From NCBI RefSeq assembly GCF_016906535.1, contig NC_057384.1, positions 434,001-498,000 of the forward strand: a stretch of DNA of 64,000 nt, in the 5' to 3' direction. The notes beneath the pieces are model-generated. The model was given only the letters and a program-made list of their open reading frames with translations. It was not told the origin of the DNA and did no database searches. This DNA is from Rhizoctonia solani. Lineage: Eukaryota; Basidiomycota; Agaricomycetes; Cantharellales; Ceratobasidiaceae. The position numbers were made by a program, and so were the translations under genes. Shown here piece after piece: positions 11,415-23,795 of this stretch (its first letter is position 1; each line of letters starts with the position of its first letter).

Positions 11415-12464
11415 ATGTCGAATAACGACGAGACAGCTTTCAGAGCATCACTATCTCAATTTCGATGGGCACGAGGCAACAATGATGATTCGCAGCAGAC
11501 ACAGACGGGTATGTGAACCATGACTGCGGACCATGTCTGCACATGTGATTGACGGCTTTAGACAGCGCCAAACCCGAATCCATTCAGCAGAATGTACAAC
11601 TCGATGAGCTCATATGTGCCGCTGAGGAGTGACGAGCGCTCTATGAAGAGGAGGCGTACTTTGCCCTGAGTCGGTGGGAGCGTGAGTCACGGTCAGTCAC
11701 TCGGCCCGCAATCGCCAGCCCAGGGCTGAGCCAACAGACCTTATTGACGCCAATTGAACTCTCCAGACTGCTAGGGTTTGGAGCATGTCTCCTCGGTGCA
11801 GCTACGTGCTTCTTTGTTGCGTTCCTCACCCTCCCGTGGTTAGCCCTGAAGCCGGGAAAGTTTGCTCTCGCGTTTAGGCATGTTACTTTTTGTTGCCTCC
11901 ACACGTTCATTATTCTTATTTGATATCGGTTCAGTCTTGGATCCCTTCTCATGGTGTCGCTCTCTCGCACGCCTGCAAGTACGGCTACTCACATCCCCGT
12001 AGGTTCTGTTCTGATCGGACCCGTCAACCAAATTAAACATCTCTTCCAAAGACCGTCTGCCCTTCTCGGCGGCTTACTTTGGCTCGCTCGGTCTGCGTTC
12101 TGATCGGACCCGTCAACCAATTAAACATCTCTTGTCCAAAGACCGTCTGCCCTTCTCGGCGGCTTACTTTGGCTCGCTCTCACTCTGTACTTTTCCCTTG
12201 GGGTATGTATGTCACATTAGTTTGACAACCGTGGACTAAACGCTTGACAGTCTCCGTCCTACTTCGGAGCACTCATATCCGCGATCGTTCAAATCATTGC
12301 CCTATTGTCGTACATTGCAGCCTATTTCCCTGGTGGGACCCAGACGCTTCGCTTTGGAGGACAGATGGCCCTGCGTGTGCAGGTAATCTCTTGCCTATCT
12401 AGATAGGCTACTCACGGTGAGAGCGGCCCTGCTTGACTGGCTTACGCAGGGTCGCAAACAGTAA
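11415..12464 (+). pseudogene. SFT2-like vesicle transport membrane protein, frameshifted
   Basis: Tetra-spanning Golgi protein of the SFT2/GOT1 family, involved in vesicle fusion with the Golgi. ATG at 11415 begins MSNNDETAFRASLSQFRW. Later exons give SRMYNSMSSYVPLR, EEAYFALSRWER, then membrane segments LLGAATCFFVAFLTLPWLAL, SLGSLL, and after a tandem repeat LPFSAAYFGSL, followed by SPSYFGALISAIVQIIALLS and AAYFPGGTQTLRFGGQMALR. The PGGT-x3-RF signature is typical. The C-terminus reads AALLDWLTQGRKQ, with TAA at 12462. Breaks occur near 11,640 and inside the duplicated block at 12,008-12,180, where neither copy alone keeps the frame. One intron donor near 11,878 reads GCATGT. Decayed gene or assembly error; the family call is good. 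Confidence 0.65.
12008..12179. repeat. 89-bp tandem duplication inside SFT2-like gene
   Basis: Copies at 12008-12096 and 12097-12179, both running from GTTCTGATCGGACCCGTCAA to GGCTTACTTTGGCTCGCTC. Copy 1 has CCAAATT and CTTCC; copy 2 has CCAATT and CTTGTCC. The full reading frame needs the longer version of each site. Confidence 0.85.
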
Positions 12465-12828
12465 TGGAGGCATGTATTCTAGTGGATTATTCGATAATAA
12501 CAGGCTCATCTGTCAATACTGTGGTTTGGGATGGACACCCGAAGCTTAAAAGCTACTTTTTTTTTTGTTAATCGCTGCGTGTGCAGGGTTAAGTGGATTA
12601 GCCTTCAATCAGGGCTTTTGCTCTCAATCAGAATGCGCCCTGAATAAATGATCCACGAAACAATTAATTTGAGAAATACCAGTTTCCATCTCATCTTATC
12701 TATATATCTAATCTAATCTAAGAGACCAACCACGAGACCGCCCGGCTCGGTCCAAGTTCCGCGCCGTTAAAAATCCCCGCACTCGTGATCCACCTTATCC
12801 TCGACCAAACCCCTTCTACACACAAAAA
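12465..12828. other. Intergenic
   Basis: Spacer between the SFT2-like and aldehyde dehydrogenase genes, with a T9 run near 12557 and a TATCTATATATCTAATC stretch near 12698-12716 that could be promoter sequence. No gene seen. Confidence 0.4.
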
Positions 12829-15187
12829 ATGCTGCGAAACCTACCCAAGAACCGTGCACTCGCGTCATTGCCTCTGCGCCGAGTTTCAACTCTATCCGCC
12901 CCACGAAAGGCCGCTGAAGAGATTTCACGAGATTGGAAAGGTACGAGCGCGACGGGAGCAAACACAAAGTTGTACATCGGCGGGGAGTTTGTGGAGAGCA
13001 AGCTGAGAATGGATTGATGTGCATGATCCGGTTAGTTGGTCACGTTGGTTCGACGAGCAGCACTCTAACCCAGGCTACAGTCCACACAAACAGTATTAAC
13101 GCGAGTGCCAGAGACGACGGCCGATGAATTCAATGCAGCAGTCGATGCCGCATCACAGGCGTTCAAAACATGGAGCAAGACCAGCATACTCACCCGTCAA
13201 CGTGCAGTCATGGAGTACGCAGCAAACCCATTCAACGCGTCATAAAGTATTAACCGGGGCAAACGCATAGACTCCAGCATCTCGTTCGGAAACACGCACC
13301 ATCAATCGCTCAAAGCATTGTTCTAGAGCAAGGAAAAACGTTTGGTGACGCACAAGGCGAGCACCTACTTTCTGCCAATCTAGTCTATGGAAATTTGACC
13401 AAAAGGTTCGATCAAAACAGGCGATGTAACTCGTGGTCTCCAGGTGGTCGAATCTGCATGTGCGATTACGTCCAACTTGCTCGGAGAAAAGCTCGAAGTT
13501 AGCAAAGATATGGATACAGAAACCAGGAGATTACCACTGGGCGTGTGCGCCAGGTGTGTGGATGTCTATCTCGACCGAATTGCCATACTAAAGTTTACAG
13601 CGTGGCGCCATTCAACTTTCCTGCCATGATCCCACTCTGGACCATCCCTATGGCTGTCGCGACTGGAAATACCCTCGTGTTAAAACCTTCGGAACGAGAT
13701 CCTGGTGCGGCCATGTGAGTCCTTGTGATCGTGCTATAGCTGGATTCTAATATCGACTTTAGGATCATCGCTGAGCTTTGCGAGCGAGCTGGAATCCCGC
13801 CTGGTGTTTTGAACGTTGTCCATGGAACAGTTCCGACAGTCAACGCTATCTGCGACCATCCTGCGATCAAGGCAATTAGCTTTGTCGGCGGTGACAAGGC
13901 CGGCAGGCATATCTTCGAACGGTAAGGTGACTTGCATCTGGGTATGTTACTGCATGACTTATATTTAACGCAAGAGGGACGATGAATGGAAAGCGAGTGC
14001 AGGTGCGTTTGTAGTAGTTGATCACATACGCCGTCTAACTTATGTTTAATAGTCTAATCTCGGAGCCAAGAATCATGTAAGTTAGGATTCATAGCAAAGT
14101 TACACGATTAATCTGATGTGTGTCGATCATAGGGCGTTATTCTTCCAGATGGTATGGGCGTTGTTATTTTCCCTTTCAGAGTTTCTAAATCTCTGCTTCA
14201 GCAAAATAAGAATCTTGCTCTCAATTCCATTATTGGTGCGGCGTTTGGCGCTGCCGGTCAACGTTGCATGGCCCTTTCTGTTGGTAAATTACGCCCACCC
14301 GTCATTGATACGAACGTCCTAATAGCGCATACATATAGCCGTCTTCGTGGGGACGGCCCAGTCTTGGCTTCCGGAGCTCGTCGAGAGGGCTGAGAAACTC
14401 AAAGTCAACGGTGGCTTTGAACCGGGTGCCGATCTGTAAGTTTCGATGTAGCTTGACCCAGTCATCCCAACTCTAACCGTTTGGGCTAAATTCTAGCGGT
14501 CCCGCTCATTTCGCCCCATGCCAAATCTCGTGTCGAGTCGATCATCGCATCAGTTACCGAGGAAGGTGGAAAGATCCTCCTCGATGGACGAGGCATCAAG
14601 GTCTCAGGATACGAAAACGGAAACTTTGTTGGGCCAACCGTTGTTGAAGCTGTAAGAGACATGCGGGCATACAAGTATGTAGCTTGGCACGGATTGGTTG
14701 GTTGTACTAATTGTCATTGGCAGAGAGGAGATTTTCGGCCCTCCTTGTTTGTCTCAGAGCAGACACTTTAGATGATGCCCTCGCAATTGTTAATGCCAAT
14801 AAGTACGGCAACGGTGCTGCGATATTTACACAATCCGGTGCCTCGGCAAGGAAGTTTGAGACCGAAGTTGTCGGCCAAGGTGTGTTGCTCTTGAAGTCTT
14901 ACGCTTACCCGATTTGACACCGATATAAAATAGTGGGAGTGAATGTGCCATCCCTGTGCCTCTGCCAATGTTCTCCTGGAGCGGAAACAAGGCTAGTTTC
15001 CTGGGTGATATTTCGTTCTACGGCAAGAGGTTAGCGCTTTCCGCACTCTGTAAACGGATTGGGCATTAACCAAATGCGTTTAGCGGCCTCAACTTTTATA
15101 CTCAGACCAAAACCACAACGAGTTTTGTGGCGTGCAGAAGATGCCACTGCGAATAAGGCATCAGTAGATATGCCTGTGATGCGGTGA
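12829..15187 (+). pseudogene. Methylmalonate-semialdehyde dehydrogenase (ALDH6 type), frameshifted
   Basis: Mitochondrial CoA-acylating aldehyde dehydrogenase of valine and pyrimidine breakdown. ATG at 12829 starts a basic, R/L/S-rich presequence (MLRNLPKNRALASLPLRRVS) followed by TKLYIGGEFVESK. Later exons read [107 protein letters not shown] (active-site Cys in GQRCMA), [26 protein letters not shown] and a C-terminal TQTKTT. About ten introns keep GT-AG ends. Single-base breaks occur near 13,010 (before the WIDVHDP motif), 14,745, 14,955 and 15,127. I saw no nonsense substitutions, only indels, which argues for recent inactivation or assembly error rather than long neutral decay. Family call is firm. 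Confidence 0.82.
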
Positions 15188-16354
15188 TTACCATGTATTT
15201 AGAATGGGTATATATGCGTGAAGTAATTGGAGTTTTCTGTCAGCTGTATAATTTTAAGGAGGACATGAGGTGATTGCAAGAAAGCCACAATTAATGTTTT
15301 CGTGCTCAGCTACAGGCAGACGTGATAAGAAATACCAGTACGAGGTGGTGAAGCTGTCCACTCATCCCTGCACAGACTGTATTAGATATCCACGGGTTCA
15401 CTAGCGTAATGGCAAACTTGACTTGAAGCACGGGATTTAAGTTTTCGCATGCTCTTCGTATGTAATTCTAAACCAATATACCGCTTCTATCTTGCCCAGG
15501 GGTCAATGTTTCACACGAATTCAAGAAAAAATTGCGACCCAGCTTAACCCTTGCTATTTTCCGAAAAGTACTTGGTCATTAACGCGGGCTCTCTGGACCG
15601 TAGGCCGCACCTGGGTCTACACAAAAGCGAAGTGAGTAGGCCCAGCTTAGTATAGAGCATTCGAATCAATCACGTATCTTTCGACTTCTAGAGGGTAAAT
15701 ACGCCAGCTCTCACATTTAGTATAATTGGTAAAAGCCCAAACATAATTTTCCTGCTATCATCCAGGCGAGTTACTCGTTGTCGCATGGTCCTAGGACCTG
15801 TCGGGTATGATCAATGTTCCTTAAATATTACGGTATGTTCTCACTATCGGAATAGTAATATTGTATTTCAATTTATCTCATAGGTAGTTTATACATCATT
15901 GGGCCTTGTAAATGTACCCAGGATCCCATTGGGCAGTCAATGTCATCACACCGGCAACTAAGCCCCTCGGAACCCAACCACAATTAACTTATGGGTAATT
16001 TACAATAAAATTTGATTCTTATTTCGATAACGTGTTACTGAACACGATTTGATCCAATTCTACATCCACAGAGATGGTAGTGAGCAAATTCAGACATTCA
16101 AGCGATCACAGTGTTTAAAATTCGCACGCGCTCTGCTACACCTACTCGCGCTTTCAAATCGATTGGTTTATTTGATAAAATGATCTTCTTATCGAGCCAA
16201 TATATGGAATGTCGCCGGTGAATTTAGTAGCATGGTGGACAGACCGCTAGGCGATGACCTACGTTCTATAATTAGAATACATAAATTTAAGTGTCAAGGG
16301 ATCTGAACACTGACTTCAACCACTGAATTTAACCACAGCAGGCAACCCCTGAGC
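15188..16354. other. Intergenic
   Basis: About 1.2 kb of A/T-rich sequence between the aldehyde dehydrogenase and aconitase genes. Only short open frames; nothing recognisable. Confidence 0.4.
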
Positions 16355-17868
16355 GATGTGGTCATTGCGCGCCAATGTTCCCGTCTTTCCCGTGGCGTGG
16401 CCACTGTTACGTCCGGATTGGCGATAAAAAGGTCCCATGTTACCGCTTGAACCCAATAACTATATCAATTACCAACGTATAGAGGATACACTGGCTATTG
16501 TGCGCCAAAAGTATGTACATATACCCACCTTTGCCGTGCCAAGGTGCTAACAGACTATCCAATAGGTTGGGCCGTCCACTCACACTCTCTGAGAAGATCT
16601 TGTACGGTCATTTGGACGATCCTGTAAACCAGGACATCTCCCGAGGAGTGAGCTACCTTAAGCTACGACCGGATCGCGTTGCTTGCCACGACGCAACCGC
16701 GCAATGGCACTTCTGCAATTCATGCTAGCTGGTCTACCCACCACTGCCGCCCCTGCTACTGTCCACGGTGACCACCTCATAGAAGCTCAAGTCGGCGGTG
16801 AAAAGACCTCGCTCGCGCAATTGAGGTCAACCGAGAAGTCTATGATTTTTAGCTACTGTATCTGCCAAGGTACGCATATACGCACTTTTCTACTCATATA
16901 AATCTAATTTGTAATGTTATTTAGTACGGCATTGGATTCTGGAAACCAGGCTCTGGTATCATCCACTAGATCATTCTCGAGAACTATGCCTTCCCTGGTG
17001 GTCTTGTGATTGGTACCGACTCGCATACTCCCAACGCGGGTGGTCTCGGTATGATCGCGTGCGGTGTCGGTGGTGCCGGTGCTGTAGACGTGATGGCAGG
17101 TGTTCCATGGGAGCTCAAATGCCCTAAGGTCATTGGGCGTCAACTTGACTGGCAAGATTGGCGGATGGACTACTCCCAAAGGTCGGCGATTTAGTTATCA
17201 AGAACTAATTGAGCTTTAATTATTATATAGATGATTCTCAAGGTCGCTAGAATCCTTACGGTGAAGGGTGGAACTGGCGCAATTGTGGAGTACACCGGAC
17301 CGGGCGTCGCGTCCTTATCGTGTGCAGGCATGGCTACCATCTGCAACATGGGTGCTGAAATTGGCGCAACTAGCTCAATTTTCCCTTATAACGAACGTAT
17401 GGGCAACTATCTTTGGGCAACCAAGCGCGGGGATATTGCCGAATACGCCAAGTCATTCCAGCACAACCTCAGGCCTGATAAAGGTGTCGAGTACGACCGG
17501 CGCATTGAAATCAATCTGACTGAGCTCGAGCCACACATCAATGGCCCGTTCACTCCCGATCTTGCAATCCCCATCTCACAGTTTGCCAGGCAATCAAGAA
17601 AAATAACTGGCCTACTGAGCTCAAGGTAGCCCTTATAGGATCATGCACCAATTCTTCATACGAGGATATGTCTCGCTCAGCTGCAATCGCAAATGAAGCC
17701 GCTTCACACGGGCTGTCAGCCAAGAGCAACTTTACGATCACAACTGGATCAGAACAAATCCGCGCCACAATTGCCCGAGATGGCCAGCTTGAGACATTTG
17801 AAAAAGTGGAGGTATCGTATGGGACAATCGCAAAAGCGTTACATGCATATACTCATGGCAGTATGTAA
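16355..17868 (+). pseudogene. Aconitate hydratase, mitochondrial, truncated and frameshifted
   Basis: N-terminal two thirds of aconitase (citrate to isocitrate, TCA cycle). Segments in order: SRLSRGVATVTS presequence-like, [140 protein letters not shown] and [15 protein letters not shown], which carries the first Fe-S cysteine. Similarity ends at about 17,810 (GQLETFEKV). The ANACGPCIGQW region with the other two cluster cysteines and the whole swivel domain are missing, so this copy cannot make a working enzyme. Breaks also occur near 16,437, 16,700, 16,825 and 17,600. The missing 3' end is a real structural loss rather than a point error, unless the assembly is rearranged here. Confidence 0.82.
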
Positions 17869-18928
17869 GAGCTGGAGAACTGAATGAATCTCAGTAACAC
17901 TACTGGAAAATTATTTGGAGCAAACAACTCCACCGCTACAGCGCAGTAAGCTGTGCAGCTCTGCTCCTAACAGACCTCAGAAAGTAAAGCGAGCAGGAGG
18001 CTTTATTTCTTAGCATCAGCAAATAAGTACTGAAGTCTAAAGGTAGGAGGATATATTCGGTTTATACTCTGTCCAGTCGCCTGTGTCTGCCACGAGACCC
18101 AGGCCGGCGAGATTTGGGGAAACCAGCAGCTGCGAAGCAGCGAGGGTGGGTCGGGGCGTCCAACCGCGAGACCGGCTCGTAGATGGACGGCACAAATCAG
18201 CTCTGATGACTTGTTGAGTGGTTGTTAAGATAAATGCGACAACAAAAGGCATGCCGCTGTACAGGAGGTCGAGTGCAAGTCAGCATGGTCATCAGTCACG
18301 TGACTCGCTTTATGCTCTGCTAAGTCTCTATTTTGCGCCTACGCGAGCTTCGCCGCAAAACGCCCAGCTGTACTTACCCCAAAGCCACTCCTGTATAGCA
18401 TTAGCAAACAATACTGATCCTAGGACTTATACAAATATACAAATTTCTCCAGTCGATGAAGTGAGCTTGCCCTCTTTTGTGAACCTCTTCCTAACTCCGG
18501 AGATATATTCGATACGTAGCGACGTGGGATCAACGTCAATCCGGGTTTGAGCTCGATGCAAAGCTAGTAATTTTAAATAACACTTTTTTTACCTTGACTC
18601 GATGTTGTGGTATTACGGGACATTCTCTGTCTTGGTGTGTAATTGAAGAGAAAATGACAACATTTCTCGCATAAAGGAATAGTGCCTACAGTAAATCTAA
18701 GAAGAGATCCATGAGGCACAGAAGTATCGTAGAATCACTTTCAGTCAATTTTTGCCCATTTACATACACAAGAGTTTCGTTTGGGATACCCGAAGCTGAA
18801 ACTTTATAGTCACCAGAAGTTTCCGTCCCACCGCATACAAGTAGCGAAGCGCCCATCAATCTTACGTCAGAAATGTTTATCTCATACTGGTACACTGTGT
18901 TGGCATAGTACTAGTAAGTTGACACGAC
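17869..18928. other. Intergenic
   Basis: About 1 kb after the aconitase fragment. Open frames at 18218-18550 (+) and 18686-18895 (-) have no recognisable family. No aconitase C-terminal sequence was found here. Confidence 0.4.
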
Positions 18929-21210
18929 ATGGACAGCCCAACAAGTGTTCAAGCAGTCTCATTTATGGCGCTAGCGCCCCTCGCATTCGTCCTACTTTGT
19001 TATCTACTCCGATGGCCCACAGTTCGTCACCCACCTTCCCCTATGTCATTTCCGCTTGTTGGCAATCTGCTTTCGATTCCACCTGGATGAGTATATTGCA
19101 TTTGCAAAACTTGGAGAAGAACTCAAATGTATGTAGACATTCATTTGATTGGTTATATATGCGTACTGATCGCCCGTAATCCCCAGCCGATATGGTCTTC
19201 CTCAAGATTTTCAGTCAGAAAATCATCGTGCTAAATTCTACGGACGTTGCTACAGAAATTCTCGACAAGCGTTCCGCATTCCATTCCGACCGCCCTTTTA
19301 TCCCATGGTTGCAGATGCATCATTGTAGGTCGAAATCACTTATATAAACCTGGGTAGTCTATGCTTGGTTTATTGACGCCTTGGATCAGAATGAATTGGT
19401 CCCGAGTGCCCAGTCTAATTGAGTATAGTGATACATGGAGGCAGTATCGTCGGGTAATGGGCAATTGGCTTAACAAGCGAGCCGTTACCCAGTTCAATGA
19501 TATGCAAGACAACAAACGCGATTGCTCCTACGACGCCTAATGGGAGTTACAAAACACACGCGGCCATTCGAGCACGTCAAAAACGAGTTCTTCTTGTGAG
19601 ATTTCATAACTTTGATGATTTAAATACAGTAACTCAACTCATGACTGAAAAGTGCTACAGGATCGTTGATGCTTCAGCTCGCATATGGGTATAGGCCTTG
19701 GGGCCCTCAAGACCCGTTCCTCAAAGAGGTGCAGTTAGCGATACACAACATATTATCGGCAACGATGCAAACTCGTGAGCTAATTTTTACGCCCTCGGCA
19801 ATTATGGTTCTACTATCAGCGATTCAGGTTTTCTTGTAAATTTATTCCCATCACTCTTATACATGCCAACTGGTTCCCTTGGACTCGTTGGAAGCGCACA
19901 GGAAAGGAGTGGGGAGTACAGCAGGAAAAAGCTAAGGCCATGCCATATGAGTGGTTGAAGCAACAAGTTGTGAGTCCATATGTCTCCTGGACACTTTACT
20001 CTACGAAATTATACAACCCACAGGCCAATGGATCGCATCAACCTTCTTTACTAGCCCCTTTAGTAAAAGACCACGAAATGTTATCGAACCTGACCTCCAG
20101 CGAGAAAGACGAACTACTGAAGGAAGTTGGGATTGTACTATTCGCAGGTTGGTGCACCTAGATACAAACATACTTTACATTGATGCCATTCATGAATGTA
20201 TAGGCGGAACTGATACTGTAAGATCTCCCAAGTAAGGAATTGGATACATTCAAGAGCATAACGAATGCTTTAGATATCGAATTTTCTTATTAGCTTTGTG
20301 GCCGCAATGATTTTAAACCCAGATGTGCAAGAAAAGGCTCAGAGGGAGCTTGACGCTGTGCTTGGACACACTACCTTGCCCGAAATGTCACACAAGGAGC
20401 GGTTGCCATACACTCGGAATCTAATTGAAGAAGTGTTCCGGTTATACCCGTTGTCCCACTTGGTAAGTTATTAATACGCCCTCGTTTACGTTTGCTCATA
20501 TGACTAGGAATACCTCATGTTACCAAGATGATAGCTACCAAGGCTATTATATTGAAAAAGGAACAACCATGTGGGTAACATCCCACTATCCTTATGCGAC
20601 TGCTAGTACTAACCTACCCTTCCCTTCCCTGCCAACAAACGCATCAATAACATTCTTCGAGCAGTATGGGGAATATTTGGTGGGTTTTTGTGAACAGTTG
20701 TGCTCTGTGTCAAACCATGACATTTTCAACTGTGGGGCTATTATAACTAGGGCTATGGGCCGTGATCCTCGTCATTACCTGGATCCTGAACGTTCGACCC
20801 TGATAGATATTTGGATCCTCAAACTCCACGAGCACCTAGGTTTGGGTGGGGAAGACGGTAACGATAGTTGGGTAGCGAGTATTGACGAGATCTGACCAAT
20901 AACACCTAGCAATGTCCCGGAGCTCATTTCGCTGAGGCTTCGATATTTATGATCGTTGCATCACTGCTTACTACGTTTACCTTCTCGAGGAAGAGAACAG
21001 AAGACGGCCAGGAGATTGTACCACAAATGGAAGCAGAACGTGACTCGATGATGCTGTGAGTGGATTAATTCATTATGTCCTTGAAAATGCGTGGCTCAGA
21101 CCCAGTATAACGGTGTTGGTAGTGAATTGAAGCCGTTTGATTTCGAGATTCGAGTAAGGTCTGAGGGGCATCGCGAGCTTATTCTTGGAGCAAGTGCCGA
21201 TAGCGGATGA
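18929..21210 (+). pseudogene. Cytochrome P450 (copy A), frameshifted
   Basis: Microsomal P450 mono-oxygenase, and the only one of four related copies on the plus strand. ATG at 18929; an N-terminal membrane anchor (ALAPLAFVLLCYLL) is followed by the proline hinge RHPPSPMSFPLVGNLLSIPP. Then EILDKRSAFHSDRPFIP, SDTWRQYRRVMGNWLNKRAV, the I-helix GGTDT near 20,205, LIEEVFRLYP (ExxR) near 20,430, the heme loop CPGAHFAEASIFMIVASLL with its Cys at 20,913, and a last exon ELKPFDFEIRVRSEG ending in TGA at 21,208. One base is missing after LSIPPG (near 19,090), and further breaks occur near 19,505 and 20,900. Gene organisation matches copies B-D exon by exon, so they are paralogues. Confidence 0.75.
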
Positions 21211-21673
21211 AGCGAGTATGACAAACGAGGAAGTAAATTAAATAATGAAAATTGAAGAATGCACATTAAAACGGTACTCATCCAAGCATTTGAGATACCT
21301 GAACCTTTTTTTACCTTTAAAAAGAAGCAGCGGATCCCCATACGAGAGTTCTAATACGGTTCTTTGTTAGTAAGATAATTTCTCTAAGTTTATTAATTCA
21401 CAAGATTCTTGATATGCGACTTGGAATTAATAGCCAATATCGTGCGACGGTTCTGGCGGCCTGCCGCATATAATAGGGCCGGACCAACTATAGTATAGAA
21501 AATTTCAAGCGTTTAGACAAAGTTGATTCGAGAGCAGCTATCCTCGCTATAACATACCAATCCTATGCGCACCCGTTGCAGTGAATGGGAACACTCGGCG
21601 CTAAATGTGATCTTCCTCAGTGGCAGTGCATGTGCTCCCTGAATTTGGCTTCAAATTTTATGATATATTAGAA
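21211..21673. other. Intergenic
   Basis: A/T-rich spacer between P450 copy A and the Ssz1-like gene. It must also hold any first exon of the latter, which I could not identify. Confidence 0.35.
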
Positions 21674-23422
21674 CGTCCATAACCCCCCTCGCGCGAACCC
21701 AGTACAAGATGGCGAAGCAAAAAAGAATGAGACCGAGGCCGAAGGAAAGGCCCCGGAGCGAAAAGGCCCTGCCGTGATTGGGATTAATTTTGGAAACGCG
21801 TACGCGTCCATTGCAGTTATCAATAATGTACGTTTTGGACTTGGGTTAAGGGACTTCAGTTCGCTGAATCTTGAAATTTGGTGTAGGAAGGCGAGCCGGA
21901 TTGCATTGCCAACGAAGATGGCGAGAGGCAGATCGCTGCCGCATTGTCGTACTTTGGGCTCGAAGAGGTGAGCAGCATTCACGCCATGGGTGTCTCGTTT
22001 TGACCGAATATTTCGTCATGTATAGTACATTGGGAATCAAGCAAAACCTCAGCTCGTCAAAAATTCCCAAAATACCATAACTAACTTCCGGAATCAACTA
22101 GGAAAAAAGTGGGTTGTACGCGTTAGCGTTCTGGGAGGACAGAATAGTTGATATTAGGTTCAAAGATTCAGTGAGGTAACCCAAGCAGGCCCATCTACAT
22201 CGGCGCCTATCATCGACCACGAAGACCACCCGCATATAAAGTCACGATCCTTACTCCAGCACCCCCGCCTTCTGCAGCACCTACGCCTAAAGCTACTCCG
22301 CTGCCCACGCGCCCTGCATCGCCAATTCCCCAAGAAAAAACACTCACAGCGCACGATGTGTCTGTATTATTCCTCAAATCCTTACTCCAGTCTGCCGTAG
22401 ACTTCCTTGGTCGACCGATAGAGGGCGCTGTGTTGAGCGTGAACCGGGTGGAACGATGCTCAACGAGCTGCCCTGAAGCGCGCGGCAGAGGAAGCAGGGA
22501 TCAAGGTGCTTCAGCTTCTCGATGAGGCGGCAGCAGCAGCGTTGGCATACACCGACGCGCCCCCCGTTGAGGATGCCAGTCATGCTCTCAAATCGGACGA
22601 CAAGACTACTTTGGTTGTTGATCTCGGAGCAGCCTCCTTGTCACTTACGTTGTTGTCCTCGAAACAAGGGCTCTCATGCGCTGTCGAAAGTCTGAAAGAC
22701 GGGCGTAGATTTCAGCGGGACTTTGAACCGACTACGTTTCGATATGTTGGTCGCCAAGGTTTACGGTGCGGTAGTTGACGAGGTCAAGAAGCTTCTCGAT
22801 TCGGCTGGTGTGGATCCCATTCTCGTTGACGAGGTTATCCTCGTCGGTGGTAGTGCTGCCTTGCCAGGTTTGGCAGAGAGACTCGAGGGGCTATTTGGCG
22901 AAAACACCGCAATCAGGAGCGAGATCGACCCGGGTCAGGTCCTCGCCCTCGGATGTGCACAGGCAAAACATATCATATCCGCTCAAACGATATCTTTGCG
23001 CAGGGTGTGTCGGCTCCTGTCACCTCGAAAATCCTTGCGCTTGTGTTTGCGGGAGACGACTCGACTGAAACTGGATCCCACTTGTCGCCGCCGGAACCCC
23101 TCTCCCAGCTCGACGAGTCCTCCGTTTCCCGGTCCCGGCCGGGCAGATTGGGTTCGAAATCTGGGAGGGAGTGGATGCTGTTGATGTCAAGAAGGTTGCT
23201 GTTGAGCAGGACGAGGACGACGAAGAGGAACCAGAAGAGGAGGAGATCCGAACGCGCATCGTTAAGAAGGATAGTGCGCTTGGTGGTGGTGTAGTTGATA
23301 TCAAGGGCAAGAAGGGTGCGAAGCTACTTGTGCAGGCGATTGTTAGCGCCGAGGGCAAGGTTGACGTGAGTGCATGGGAAGAGGGCAGCGAAAACCGCAC
23401 GACGTTCACTATTGGGGCGTAA
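21674..23422 (+). pseudogene. Ssz1-like atypical Hsp70 (ribosome-associated complex), frameshifted
   Basis: Ribosome-associated Hsp70 homologue of the Ssz1/Pdr13 type that pairs with the J-protein zuotin to help nascent chains fold. Evidence: VIGINFGNAYASIAVINN, then EGEPDCIANEDGERQIAAAL, YIGNQAKPQLVKNSQNTI, a P/A/T-rich linker, TAHDVSVLFLKSLLQSAVDF, AQRAALKRAAEEAGIKVLQL, DEAAAAALAY, VVDLGAASLSLTLLSSKQGL, then RLRFDMLVAKVYGAVVDEV, VILVGGSAALPGLAERLEGL, VSAPVTSKILALVFAGDD, and an acidic stretch before the end FTIGA (TAA at 23420). The segment between QGL and CAVESLKDG lacks the usual 70 or so residues. One-base breaks occur near 22,445, 22,705, 22,975 and 23,083. No ATG fits the first visible exon, which follows a TATTAG acceptor-like site. 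The short C-terminal region fits Ssz1 rather than canonical Hsp70. Confidence 0.72.
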
Positions 23423-23795
23423 TGATGAATATTGTATCCTAGATATTTTGATTATATGAAACAATATGGTTGACTCCCACTTCGTTGATGGTTGTCCAGG
23501 CGGTAACTTTATTTGAAGGGGAATCTTTACGACACAGCCACCTGATTGACTTATCAAATCTCAACGATCACTGCAACTAATTCACAAACCCCTTGCGACT
23601 ACTTGGACCATGGCCGTTACGTTGGTTATTTTCAGGGGAACATGGAACGGGCTCGGGTGGACTCTCTGGTGCTCCCACCCGCCACCATGGCCCATGTCAT
23701 GAAGCAGAAACATGGAAGACCGAGGCACCCGCGTATATTGAGGAGGACTAAAAACTACCAAGTCTTTGAACAAGATCCCTCGTGTCTATCCGTTT

